From the NCBI GenBank assembly GCA_910583875.1, contig CAJTXT010000001.1:682001-746000 (forward strand): a DNA stretch of 64,000 nt. Direction: 5' to 3'. How positions within the stretch are numbered: position 1 is the stretch's first letter; each line of letters begins with the position of its first letter. Of this stretch, positions 34,438-43,749 are shown in pieces. The notes under the pieces are model-generated. The model did not search any database and was not told the origin of the DNA. It saw only the letters and a program-made list of their open reading frames with translations. The stretch comes from an uncultured Vampirovibrio sp. (GTDB lineage Bacteria; Cyanobacteriota; Vampirovibrionia; Gastranaerophilales; Gastranaerophilaceae). Made by a program: the position numbers and the translations under genes.

Positions 34438-36261
34438 ATGTCTTTATCTATTAAACAAATTAAACAAAATGCATCTAATCCAAATGGTCAATCAAATCAA
34501 AATAAGTCGATAAATTCTCAGCTTGAAAAAGCAGGATTTAATCCTTATTATATGCAGCTTGCAGCAAAATTAACTTCTTCTCAAATCATAAATGCTATAA
34601 GATTGAAACAGGCAGGATTTGATGATTCTTATTGTGTTGAAAATGCCAATAAATCTGAAGAACAACTAGGTATTGCTCTTCAATCTAAAAATGTTGGCTT
34701 TAAAGATTATTTTGCAATTAAATGTTGTGATTTGCTGCCTGAAGAATATGATAATGCTTTATGTTTGAAGGAAGCAGGTTTTCAAGATATTGAAGCTATT
34801 GATGCTTCTAAACTTCCAAAGGAACAAATTGATAAAGGAATTTTGCTTAAAAAATCCGGATTTGAAGGCAGATATGCAATACATGGTGCAAGAACACTTA
34901 ATGCAGAACAAATTAAGAGTGCCATTATTTTAAAAGCAGCAGGATATGGTGACTCAACTGCTATAGGGCATGCAGGTTCTTTATCTATGGAGCAAGTAAA
35001 TATAGCTGTAAAATTAAAAAAAATAGGTTTTAGTGATTTCCATTCTGTACAAGGTGCAAAATCCGGTATAGAACAGTCAGAAATTGCAATAAAATTAAAG
35101 AATCTTGGATATACAGATGCAAAGGCAATAGAAGAAGCTAGTTTGTTTTCTATTGGGCAAATTGATTCTCTAGTACAATTTGTACAATTAGGGTTTAATC
35201 TTGAAGATGCTAAAAATATAGTACTTAATAATAATACTGGAAATAGATTTGAGGAACTTGCGGCAAAAGGTTATGATGAAAAAACATCAGCTATTATGGT
35301 TAATATAGAGAATGATGAAAGTTATAATGATGATGTAATGGCTAATTTTTTAACTTCAATAAAGGCAACAAAACCTTCAGAAGAAAGAACATCAACTATT
35401 GTTTCTAAATTTTTACAAGATAATCCAGATGTAGATATAAAAGATTTGACAGAATATATTAATAGTATAGATATGGAAACTGTATCTGAAATTGCACCTG
35501 CTGTTAAAGATTTTGGACCTAAAGAAAATTTAAAATTTGGTTTTTATCATTATAGAGCTGGTACAACAGATTTTACAAAAGAAACATTATCAATAGATGA
35601 AGATTTTACTCAATACTTAACAGAAAATTATATAGATGCAGATATGTTAACAGATTTATTAACAGCTTTTCCTGCAACACCTAGAGAGGTTGGTTCTATT
35701 CCAGAAGATTGGCTGGCTAATCTTCCAGAGACTCAACGCACTAAAGCAATAGAAGATGTATATAATGTAATAAGTGTTTTTCAAGAAACATCAGATACAA
35801 AAAAATTCTCAGAACAAATGAGTGCTGTATTGGATAAAAAAGTTGATGTTACAGAATTAAGCAGCGGTACTTTTGGTACTGGATATAGAATTTCTGTAGA
35901 AGATGCTAAGGATTTATGTATAAAGATTTTCCCTAAACATTTAGAGACACGTAACAAAACACCAAATATGCATGGACAGCATGTTGAAGTACAAAACGGT
36001 ATATTCGCAAATAAGCATTCTTCTGACTTTGTGAAAATGTATTTTGGCAGAGTTGCTGCTCATAACCATAAAGACGGTTTTTTAGTTACTCAATTTCTAG
36101 GAAATAATATTATACCCGTCATTACAGGTAAATCACAAAGCGAATATAAAGTTACTTCTGGTGATTGTTTTATGGGGCATAATATAATCAATGGCAAAAA
36201 TATTGACTTTGGTGGTATGATTGTTGAAAAAGATGGTGTAAGACTAAATAACTGGGTATAA
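34438..36261 (+). CDS. Helical-repeat protein with a minimal C-terminal kinase fold
   Basis: A 607-residue protein. About residues 28-275 hold seven degenerate repeats of some 35 residues, each with a GF/GY, an alanine pair and EQI..AI.LK (for example EQIDKGILLKKSGFEGRYAI), likely forming an alpha solenoid. The last 130 residues look like a reduced protein kinase: Gly loop SSGTFGTGY (475-483), K496 (CIKIF), GDCFMGHN (D576, N582) and DFG at 590-592, with almost no C-lobe after it. Minimal kinases such as OspG or HopBF1 are structural analogies only. AAGGAT precedes the ATG. The next gene starts 1 bp after the stop. Confidence 0.7.
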   Translation: MSLSIKQIKQNASNPNGQSNQNKSINSQLEKAGFNPYYMQLAAKLTSSQIINAIRLKQAGFDDSYCVENANKSEEQLGIALQSKNVGFKDYFAIKCCDLLPEEYDNALCLKEAGFQDIEAIDASKLPKEQIDKGILLKKSGFEGRYAIHGARTLNAEQIKSAIILKAAGYGDSTAIGHAGSLSMEQVNIAVKLKKIGFSDFHSVQGAKSGIEQSEIAIKLKNLGYTDAKAIEEASLFSIGQIDSLVQFVQLGFNLEDAKNIVLNNNTGNRFEELAAKGYDEKTSAIMVNIENDESYNDDVMANFLTSIKATKPSEERTSTIVSKFLQDNPDVDIKDLTEYINSIDMETVSEIAPAVKDFGPKENLKFGFYHYRAGTTDFTKETLSIDEDFTQYLTENYIDADMLTDLLTAFPATPREVGSIPEDWLANLPETQRTKAIEDVYNVISVFQETSDTKKFSEQMSAVLDKKVDVTELSSGTFGTGYRISVEDAKDLCIKIFPKHLETRNKTPNMHGQHVEVQNGIFANKHSSDFVKMYFGRVAAHNHKDGFLVTQFLGNNIIPVITGKSQSEYKVTSGDCFMGHNIINGKNIDFGGMIVEKDGVRLNNWV

Positions 36262-36262
36262 A

Positions 36263-36631
36263 ATGTCTGATAAAAATATGGATATATCTTTTTGTATAAA
36301 TCCGTTAGATATTAATCTTGCTAAGATGCAATTTAATATTTTAAAAAGATATGAAAATGAAGTTCTTTCTTTTGGCGATTTTTCTCCATTAGTTGAAGAA
36401 TATCTTAGTAAAGATCCTACTTTAGATGTTTCATTAATTAAAGTTATATGCCGATATTCTACTGATAATATTAGAGTTTTAGAACTTCTACTTGATAATA
36501 AAACTCAGATAAAAAAAGTAAATTATGTCTTATGTGAAGGAACAAAAGAAGAAATTTTCAGATATTTACAAAAAACAGATTTTGTAAGTGATATAAAAAA
36601 AATTATTTTTCATAATAGTAAAGAAAAGTAA
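36263..36631 (+). CDS. Small hypothetical protein coupled to the kinase-fold gene
   Basis: A 122-residue, helical, acidic-to-neutral protein (MDISFCINPLDINLAKMQFN, later RVLELLLDNKTQIKKV) with no membrane segment and no recognised family. It begins 1 bp after the stop of the repeat-kinase gene, so translation is coupled and the products are likely made in fixed ratio. A cognate chaperone or inhibitor is a reasonable guess from position alone. A hairpin at 36673-36692 separates it from the next large gene. Confidence 0.6.
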   Translation: MSDKNMDISFCINPLDINLAKMQFNILKRYENEVLSFGDFSPLVEEYLSKDPTLDVSLIKVICRYSTDNIRVLELLLDNKTQIKKVNYVLCEGTKEEIFRYLQKTDFVSDIKKIIFHNSKEK

Positions 36632-36672
36632 AAAAATTAGTTCTAATTAAAGTTTTGATTGAATTTGCCGAT

Positions 36673-36692
36673 ACTTTTCATGTGAGAAAAGT
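36673..36692 (+). promoter_or_regulatory. Small hairpin in the leader of the second large effector-like gene
   Basis: ACTTTTC (36673-36679) and GAAAAGT (36686-36692) are perfect arms with a 6-base loop, 16 bases before the GTG start. There is no T run, so a regulatory role is as likely as termination. The leaders of both large genes share CCGATA, ATGTG and TTAAAGGT in this order. Confidence 0.4.
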
Positions 36693-36707
36693 GTTAAAGG
36701 TATTATA

Positions 36708-39700
36708 GTGTCTGTTAATCCTTACGATAGTAATCTCAATAATTATTATTCTTCAAATTTCACTTCTGTTGATAATTTAACTCCAGAAGAAATTAGTATG
36801 TTTGAGAATTATTTGAATGTTGATGAATCGCAAGTAATGACGAATCAAAGCTATAATACATTTACTTTGAATGATTTAACAAAAGAAGACAATGAACTAA
36901 TAATAGCCGCTCTTGAAGAACAATATGAGGAAATAGAACAAGAATTTGAGACAGCGAAAAATTCTAATGGATGGATTTCTGGAGCTTGGAATGCAATAAA
37001 AAACTTTACAGGTATTGGTGCAAGCTCAAATAAAACGCAAAAAGAACTTGATAATATGAAGAAACAACTGGATGAATTAAAGAAAAATCCGGAGAAATTA
37101 TCAGAAGTATATAAGAATATAACAGGAAAAGAACTTACATCAGAAGAACTGACAAAGTTTGTGACGGGTGAAACATCTTTAATGGATTCATCTAAGGCTG
37201 GAGAATCAGTTAATAAATATTCAGAAGGTCAAAAAATGTCTACAGATATTGTTGCCGATGTAGTTTCAGGTATAGTAGCAGTCGGTGCAGTAGCAATTGG
37301 TAGTGCAGTTGGTATTTGTGCTGCACCCTTTACAGCTGGTGCTTCACTTGGTCTTGTCGCAGCTGGTATTGGTATAGGCGCAGCAGCGGGTGCAACAGTT
37401 AAAGTTGCACTTAAGGGTTCTGATTGTATTGGTAATGAAAAGAAATATGAGCTTAAGGATTTAGGCTATGATTTAGTAACAGGTTCTATTAATGGTGCTA
37501 TGGGTCCTGTATCAAATGCATTAGGTGGTGCAGCTGGTACTACTGCTATGAAAGCAATGGGTATGGAAGCACTGGAAACTACAGTAAAAGGAGCTGCAAC
37601 GGCTGCTGGAAAAGAAGTTGTAGAAGAAGCAGCAGAGGCTGTAATTAAAAATACAGCTAAAACCACATTGAAAAAAGTAGTTGCCACCGGTGCTGACTTG
37701 GTTGTTGATGGCGCATTTTCTGGTGCTACAGATGGCTTTGCTAGAGCATTAGGCGAAGGCAGGATTGAAGACATTCCTCAAGATATGCTTTCTGGTGCTG
37801 TTGGCGGAGCTATTGCGTCTCCAATTATTGGCGGAGGCTTTAAAATTGCAGGTAAAGCTGGCAGTAAAATAGGAAATGTAATAAAAAATTCAGATATTTT
37901 AGATAATATAGCTGATACTCGTTTATATACTGCTGCTTCTGAACTAAAATCGGCGGCATCTGATAAAATTGATGATGTTTCACTAAAATTAAAAGATAAA
38001 TTAAAAAATACAAAACTGGGAACAAAAATTACTAATGATTATGAAATAGCAAAAGCTAATTTCCTAAACATCCCAGAAGCGCAAAGTGCTGACACAAAAG
38101 TTGTACAGGAGATGAGTTCTTTAATAAAAGACTTATCGGAGTTTGTTTCTGCGGAAGATGCACTAGGCGGTAAATTTAATAACTTAAAAACATCTATTAA
38201 TGCGCTTGCCGATAGCTCTTTGGATTTATCAACAACATTATTAGACTTAAATGATGAGCTTTCTAATACTCTGAAAAATAAAACAGCAGGTGTAAAAGAA
38301 TTATTAGAAGCTATTAGCCGAGGTGAAAATGTTTCTGAGAAAATTTCAGAATATGCCAAAAAGGGTATTGATATAACTGAATTATTTGATGAAAAAACAT
38401 TGGGCTTACTTGATAGTTTTGATGGGAAACTACAACAGGCAGTTCAATATCAACAAAGCTATATAGCTGATATACAAGCTTTGATGGATTTCCCTTCTCA
38501 ACATGCTGATGATCTTCAAGGATTTGTGAATCAAGCTGGTGATATCTTGTCAGAAATCCCTGAAACTAATGCTTTTAAACAATTAGGCGAATTGCCTGAT
38601 AGATTAAGTAAAACTTGTAATGATTTGCAGGGAAAAGTTAAAGATATTCAAACTCTTGCAGATAAAGCAAAAAAACAAATAATGTCAGGACAGATTGATG
38701 AAGGCATTGAAAACTTAAGTGCATATTATGATGAGTTAAATGCTTTCCAGGAAGTATTAAATAAAACAGCTGCTGAAGGACAAGAGTGTGCAGAACGTGC
38801 AGGTTTGGTTGATACTTTTAATACATTAAAAAATCGTATAGAAGAAAAAATAGGTACAGATAATTTTAGTTCTTTATCTTCAACAGCAAAAGCACAATCT
38901 ATAGTAGAAGAAAGTAATATTGCTTTTTCTAAATTTATCCAAACAATGTCTTCTGATGAATCTTTACCACCAAGTGTTCGTTCCTTCTTCAAAGAATTTA
39001 CAAGTAATTGTACTGTTACAAGAAATCTTGATGAAGCACAAATACTTGCAGATGAGTTGTATGGTGCTGGTAAATATACCGTTAAGAAATCATTTGGTGC
39101 AGGAACTATTGGTGAAACATATTTAGTTGCTGATGCTGACGGCAAAGAATTTGTAATGAAGATGTTAAAGAAAGGTGTTACAGAAGAAAAATTTGAAGCT
39201 GATAGAGCTATGTTTACAAAATATTTGGAAGAATTTGTTACTGATGAAGCAGATAAAGAATATAAACTTAAATTAATTAATGGTTTATTTGACAGTTGGG
39301 AAAAAGAACTGGATTATGGTGCAGAAGCATTAGGCGCAAAACAAATGCAAGAAGGTGCTTCACGTTTTGGAGTAGCTCAAACTGTTGAATTAGGAACTCA
39401 AAATGGAAAGAATATTTCATTAATAATGGAAAAAGCTGATGGTGTCGGCTTAGATACTTTACTTGATTTGCTTAAATTTAAAGGCGAACATCCGGACGAT
39501 TATTTGACTTTATCTATGTTAAGTGATGAAGGTAAGGAGTTAAATCCTTGGATTAAAAATCAAAGCTTAATTGAACAAAACGACTGGATAAAAGATACAG
39601 AAAGTTATAGAGAAGCTTTGCCTGTAGCATATCAAAAAGCTCAAAATGAACAAGCAATGTTTATTTCTGCTTCAGGTGAGAAAACAGTTCACGCAGATCC

Positions 39701-40319
39701 TCATGGCGGTAATGTATTTGTTGGTTTTGATCCTGAAACTAAAGCACCAAAAATTACATATATAGATACCGGTAATGTAATAACAAGAACGAATTCTGAA
39801 GTTTTAAGTGATATTAGTCTTTCTTTAAATATGATGATTGGTAATTCAGAAGGTATTGCAACTTCTTTATTAAAAGGTGCAACATTACCGTCTGGTGTTA
39901 CTCAAGAAGAAATGATTAAACAGGTTGCAGATTTATTAGATGAACGTTTATATAAAGCCGGTGTAAATTTAAAAGATGTTAATTATACTCAATCTACAAT
40001 GATGGGTATTCTGAAAGAATTAAATATTATTCCAGATGCGGGTAATTCAAATCTTTTAAAAGCTAATCTTCAAAGAATTAAAACATCAAGAGAAATATTT
40101 GCTGTTACAGGAACAGAAGCTAATAAAGCAGTAGATATAAAAGATATGTTAAAGGGTATTGTGAAGTCGTTTAAGGCAAATCCTAAAGAGACATATCAGA
40201 CTATAAAACCTATTATAAAATGGGCATTTAAGAATAGTGATCAATCTTTAATAACTTTCTTCCAGATGATGCTTAAAAATAGTGATTTTGAAAAAGAACT
40301 TCCTTCTGTTGTTAAATAG
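36708..40319 (+). CDS. Large effector/toxin-like protein: shared hydrophobic module + UbiB/ADCK-like kinase
   Basis: Starts with GTG (AAAGG site upstream); 1203 residues. Residues about 50-385 match the gene at 29081 closely, including VGICAAPFTAGASLGLVAAG and GSDCIGNEKKYELKDLGYDL. A long helical region follows (390-780). The C-terminal domain looks like the UbiB/ADCK atypical kinases: Gly loop FGAGTIGETY (near 796), K818 (FVMKMLK), KELDYGAEA (near 866), HADPHGGN (995-1002; the family has HADPHPGN) and IDTGNV (D1020). Known UbiB proteins serve ubiquinone synthesis, but the fused N-terminal module and neighbours suggest an effector. No signal peptide is seen. Confidence 0.78.
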   Translation: MSVNPYDSNLNNYYSSNFTSVDNLTPEEISMFENYLNVDESQVMTNQSYNTFTLNDLTKEDNELIIAALEEQYEEIEQEFETAKNSNGWISGAWNAIKNFTGIGASSNKTQKELDNMKKQLDELKKNPEKLSEVYKNITGKELTSEELTKFVTGETSLMDSSKAGESVNKYSEGQKMSTDIVADVVSGIVAVGAVAIGSAVGICAAPFTAGASLGLVAAGIGIGAAAGATVKVALKGSDCIGNEKKYELKDLGYDLVTGSINGAMGPVSNALGGAAGTTAMKAMGMEALETTVKGAATAAGKEVVEEAAEAVIKNTAKTTLKKVVATGADLVVDGAFSGATDGFARALGEGRIEDIPQDMLSGAVGGAIASPIIGGGFKIAGKAGSKIGNVIKNSDILDNIADTRLYTAASELKSAASDKIDDVSLKLKDKLKNTKLGTKITNDYEIAKANFLNIPEAQSADTKVVQEMSSLIKDLSEFVSAEDALGGKFNNLKTSINALADSSLDLSTTLLDLNDELSNTLKNKTAGVKELLEAISRGENVSEKISEYAKKGIDITELFDEKTLGLLDSFDGKLQQAVQYQQSYIADIQALMDFPSQHADDLQGFVNQAGDILSEIPETNAFKQLGELPDRLSKTCNDLQGKVKDIQTLADKAKKQIMSGQIDEGIENLSAYYDELNAFQEVLNKTAAEGQECAERAGLVDTFNTLKNRIEEKIGTDNFSSLSSTAKAQSIVEESNIAFSKFIQTMSSDESLPPSVRSFFKEFTSNCTVTRNLDEAQILADELYGAGKYTVKKSFGAGTIGETYLVADADGKEFVMKMLKKGVTEEKFEADRAMFTKYLEEFVTDEADKEYKLKLINGLFDSWEKELDYGAEALGAKQMQEGASRFGVAQTVELGTQNGKNISLIMEKADGVGLDTLLDLLKFKGEHPDDYLTLSMLSDEGKELNPWIKNQSLIEQNDWIKDTESYREALPVAYQKAQNEQAMFISASGEKTVHADPHGGNVFVGFDPETKAPKITYIDTGNVITRTNSEVLSDISLSLNMMIGNSEGIATSLLKGATLPSGVTQEEMIKQVADLLDERLYKAGVNLKDVNYTQSTMMGILKELNIIPDAGNSNLLKANLQRIKTSREIFAVTGTEANKAVDIKDMLKGIVKSFKANPKETYQTIKPIIKWAFKNSDQSLITFFQMMLKNSDFEKELPSVVK

Positions 40320-40320
40320 A

Positions 40321-41070
40321 TTATAAAGCCTTAATTTGTTGATATAAATTAGGGAATAAAGTTGGCATTAAGTCAGGATGTTCTTTACTTAACATTAGTT
40401 CTGAACCATAACATCCTCCGCCAGTTTGGCTATATGCAAATAAATCTGCAACTATTTCATCAACTGGCATGTTGGCTTTTTTATTAAAGAAATAATTTGA
40501 TAATAATTGTCTTTCTTCTGCTGTTAATTTATCTAATTTTCTTTCTTTTATAATACTTGCAATATCTTTAGATAGTTCAGATTTTATTACAGGAGAATTA
40601 TATAATTTTTTAATATTACAAATACCATGTCCAAATTCATGGTTAACAACATTTCTTATGAATTTGGGGTTCATCTGACTATTAAAACAAAAGAAATTTT
40701 GATTTGTCTTAGAATTTGTATATGTTAATCCCATAGTAGTTGAAGGATGTTTTGTATTTCCAGTTTGAATATTATTTTCATCTATAACTCTTTTCATATC
40801 ATCGGTAAGTATGATTTTATAGTTATTTTGTTTGAATAAATCCAGCCATTTTTTAGGAAAAGATTGTAGAATAGAGGATATCTCACTATAAAAAGAAGGT
40901 GAAATTTCTCCATCTGTTTCAATTGCAATAGCTGGTTTTGAATTTATAGGATTTGTTGTTCTTGTAAAAGTATCAGCCTTTTCAGCAGCATATAAACTTC
41001 TATTAACACTTTGTGCATTAATATTTTGTTTTATGGTATGAATTGAATTTATTAAGGAGGATATCTGCAT
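40321..41070 (-). CDS. Zincin metalloprotease, lethal-factor-like
   Basis: A 249-residue protein with NHEFGHGI at 143-150 (zinc ligands H144 and H148, catalytic E145) and a downstream glutamate in PVDEIVADLFAY (E205) that fits the third ligand in anthrax-lethal-factor-like or related gluzincin folds. The stop lies 1 bp from the stop of the convergent large gene. The first 45 residues are polar and could be a targeting segment. The substrate is unknown. Its place at the end of the island suggests an effector protease or a maturation enzyme for the neighbouring proteins. Confidence 0.7.
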   Translation of the reverse strand: MQISSLINSIHTIKQNINAQSVNRSLYAAEKADTFTRTTNPINSKPAIAIETDGEISPSFYSEISSILQSFPKKWLDLFKQNNYKIILTDDMKRVIDENNIQTGNTKHPSTTMGLTYTNSKTNQNFFCFNSQMNPKFIRNVVNHEFGHGICNIKKLYNSPVIKSELSKDIASIIKERKLDKLTAEERQLLSNYFFNKKANMPVDEIVADLFAYSQTGGGCYGSELMLSKEHPDLMPTLFPNLYQQIKAL

Positions 41071-41202
41071 ATTAAAACTTTATTTATGAATACATTTAAA
41101 ATACATATAAATTTTCTAAATTTACTAATTTCATAAATAAATTTACAAAACATTGCAAAAAAAGATGTTACTTTTGTATAAAAACCATTATAATTTATTA
41201 TT

Positions 41203-42183
41203 ATGACAAATATTAACTGGGGCCAATTCTCAAATAATTTTATAAGCGGTTTTAATAGTGCGGGTGCAAATAATGTTCAAAATACTCCATTAAATGCTAA
41301 TCCTGCACCAATGCAGCAGCAAAGTACTCCGTTAGAAGTTTTGTTGCCAAATTATATTGCTCAATTGCAGCAGACTACAAATGAACTTGCAACATTAAAC
41401 CAACAGCAGACAATGAATATGCTTAAAGAATTGCTTCAGTTTCCTAAAAATTTTGAGCAATTACTTTCTCAATTAACCGTAAATGCTCAACAATCTGTTC
41501 AACAATCAGCACTTTTATTGTTAGCTTCAAATATGAATTTAGGTGATTTATCCTTTCTGCTTCAAAATAATTCAAAAGAGGCAATGACAAACTTATATCA
41601 AATGCTTGCACAATTTAATCAAGTTGGAATGGCGTTAAAAGATGAACAAATTAACGAGCTTTCTAAATTAATTTCTTTTGTTGCAACAGCTTCAACAAAT
41701 GATGTTCAAACTTTAAAGGCAACAATGTTAATGTATTTACCTTGGCTTCCTTTAACTGACCCTAATGCTTTTAAATTGGAAATTGCTTCATCAGGTTCTG
41801 ATGGTTCAAAAGCCTCTGATGATAATGTTTCTATTATGATTTCTACAGAAAATTATGGAAACTTACAAGCTGAAATATATAAAACTGATAAAGATGGTAT
41901 AAAAATTGAACTTATTACTTCTGAAACATTCCCTCAAAAGGAATTTACAGTTTTAATGAAGGATGAAGGTATAAAATATAATATAAATATAAATTTTGAC
42001 TTGTTTCAAAAAGAAACTTTTAATAAAGATAAGAAGGAAAAATCACAAACAGAGATTTGTGTTAATGCAAGTTCAGGTGTTAATTTGTTCTTATTGTTAA
42101 TATCAAACTCGGTTATTAAGAATGTGCATATTATTGATAGCAAAGAAAGCTTGCGAGAGCAGAGAAAAGAGAAATTAGAATAA
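41203..42183 (+). CDS. Hypothetical protein upstream of radA
   Basis: A 326-residue product with an Asn/Gln-rich N-terminus (NNVQNTPLNANPAPMQQQST), a helical middle and a C-terminal beta-rich part (VSIMISTENYGNLQAEIYKT). The block MLMYLPWLPLTDPNAFKLEI before the beta region reminds me of the C-terminal domain of flagellar hook-length proteins (FliK), but the likeness is weak and no flagellar gene is near. It overlaps radA by 1 nt (TAATGG), so the two are cotranscribed. Otherwise unassigned. Confidence 0.6.
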   Translation: MTNINWGQFSNNFISGFNSAGANNVQNTPLNANPAPMQQQSTPLEVLLPNYIAQLQQTTNELATLNQQQTMNMLKELLQFPKNFEQLLSQLTVNAQQSVQQSALLLLASNMNLGDLSFLLQNNSKEAMTNLYQMLAQFNQVGMALKDEQINELSKLISFVATASTNDVQTLKATMLMYLPWLPLTDPNAFKLEIASSGSDGSKASDDNVSIMISTENYGNLQAEIYKTDKDGIKIELITSETFPQKEFTVLMKDEGIKYNININFDLFQKETFNKDKKEKSQTEICVNASSGVNLFLLLISNSVIKNVHIIDSKESLREQRKEKLE

Positions 42184-43559
42184 TGGCAAAAGTAAAAACA
42201 AAGTGGGTATGTCAGAATTGTGGATATGAGACTCCGAAATATATTGGTAAATGTCCTGATTGCGGCAATTGGGGTACATTAGTTGAAGAAGTTGAGGTTA
42301 AGACAACATCTGCTCTTAATCAAAGTGTTGTTATAGATGACAGCCCTGTTTGTTTAATAAATGAAATTGAAATAACTGAGAGTATAAAAATTACATCAGG
42401 TTTTGAAGAATTAGACAGAGTTTTAGGCGGAGGGCTTGTTCAAGGTTCTTTAGTATTATTGGCAGGTGACCCAGGAATAGGTAAATCTACACTTATTTTA
42501 CAAACAGCAGGAAATATATGCAAACAAGGTAAAAAACTTCTATATGTATGTGCCGAAGAATCGGGCTCACAGGTTAAATTACGTGCGCAAAGGCTTAATG
42601 TTAATACTGATAATCTTTATGTATATTCTCAAACAAATTTAGAAGCAGTTATAAATCAACTTGATACCTTAAAACCTGAAATTCTTGTTATTGATTCTAT
42701 TCAATCAATTTATACACCTAATATTACAAGTTCCTCGGGAAGCGTATCACAAATTCGTGAATGTACAAATGCTTTAATGGATATTGCAAAGAATAAAAAT
42801 ATTACGGTTATTGTTATCGGGCATGTTACTAAGGATGGTAATATTGCAGGTCCTAAAGTTTTAGAACACATGGTAGATACTGTTATTTATTTTGAGGGTG
42901 ATAAATATAAATCTCAAAGATTATTGCGTTCAATAAAAAACCGTTTTGGTTCAACTAATGAAATTGGTGTTTTTAATATGGTTGAAAACGGGCTTGAAGA
43001 AGTTACAAACCCAAGTGAATTATTTATGAAAGAACGCAATGATAATGCTACACCCGGAAGTGTAATAATTGCAACTAATGAAGGAACAAGGGCTTTATTA
43101 GTTGAGGTTCAGGCACTTGTTGGTGCAACATCATATCCTGCCCCAAGACGTGTAGCAACAGGTATAGAATATAACAGGCTGCTTCAAATCATTGCAGTTC
43201 TTGAAAAAAGAATTGGTCTAAATCTTTCAAAGCACGATGTATATGTTAATGTAATTGGCGGTATAGAAATTGACGAACCCGCAGCGGATTTAGGTATTGC
43301 ACTTGCTATTGCAACATGTTACAGGGATGTTGTAGTTGATACGGATTGCGTAATCATTGGAGAGATAAGTTTATCAGGTGAAATACGAAATGTTTCTAAC
43401 CTTGAAAAACGTATATATGAAGCGCAAAAGCTTGGGTTTAAAAAGGCAATAATACCAAAACTCAGCAAAAAATTACCCGATGGTTTTGATATACAAATAA
43501 TACAAGTTCCGCGTTTAATGGACGCAATTGCAGCTTGTGTTTCTAAGAAATATAGTTAA
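42183..43559 (+). CDS. radA: DNA repair protein RadA (Sms)
   Basis: RecA-like branch migration factor that processes recombination intermediates. The 458 residues begin with a four-cysteine zinc finger (CQNCGYETPKYIGKCPDCG), then Walker A GDPGIGKST (near 95), the RadA motif KNRFG and a C-terminal Lon-like domain (GGIEIDEPAADLGIALAI). The length is normal. It is translationally coupled to the preceding unknown gene and followed by an intergenic repeat cluster. Confidence 0.95.
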   Translation: MAKVKTKWVCQNCGYETPKYIGKCPDCGNWGTLVEEVEVKTTSALNQSVVIDDSPVCLINEIEITESIKITSGFEELDRVLGGGLVQGSLVLLAGDPGIGKSTLILQTAGNICKQGKKLLYVCAEESGSQVKLRAQRLNVNTDNLYVYSQTNLEAVINQLDTLKPEILVIDSIQSIYTPNITSSSGSVSQIRECTNALMDIAKNKNITVIVIGHVTKDGNIAGPKVLEHMVDTVIYFEGDKYKSQRLLRSIKNRFGSTNEIGVFNMVENGLEEVTNPSELFMKERNDNATPGSVIIATNEGTRALLVEVQALVGATSYPAPRRVATGIEYNRLLQIIAVLEKRIGLNLSKHDVYVNVIGGIEIDEPAADLGIALAIATCYRDVVVDTDCVIIGEISLSGEIRNVSNLEKRIYEAQKLGFKKAIIPKLSKKLPDGFDIQIIQVPRLMDAIAACVSKKYS

Positions 43560-43598
43560 GAATTGATTATTTTTCTTATTAAAAAATATAGTATCAAA

Positions 43599-43680
43599 TT
43601 GGTAAGACCCTGAAATAAATTCAGGGTGACAGTTAATTTTGTACCATTTTGTCATGCTGAACTTGTTTCAGCATCTTACT
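43599..43680. repeat. Two outward-facing ends of the TGTCA repeat family
   Basis: 43599-43631 is a right-end copy (TTGGTAAGACCC to GGGTGACA) and 43650-43680 a left-end copy (TGTCATGCTGAACTTG to CATCTTAC). The order is reversed relative to a normal element, so this spot holds the junction of two copies or a rearranged one. A short palindrome follows (GAAAAATC-T-GATTTTTC). Confidence 0.65.
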
Positions 43681-43749
43681 GCTTCCAAATTAATCATATT
43701 AATGAATATATTATAAATTGGTAAGCTTTCTTGAAAAATCTGATTTTTC

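Noticed and set aside
36693..36707. Terminator before the second large gene
   Set aside because: The hairpin at 36673-36692 has no T run after it, so termination is not supported.
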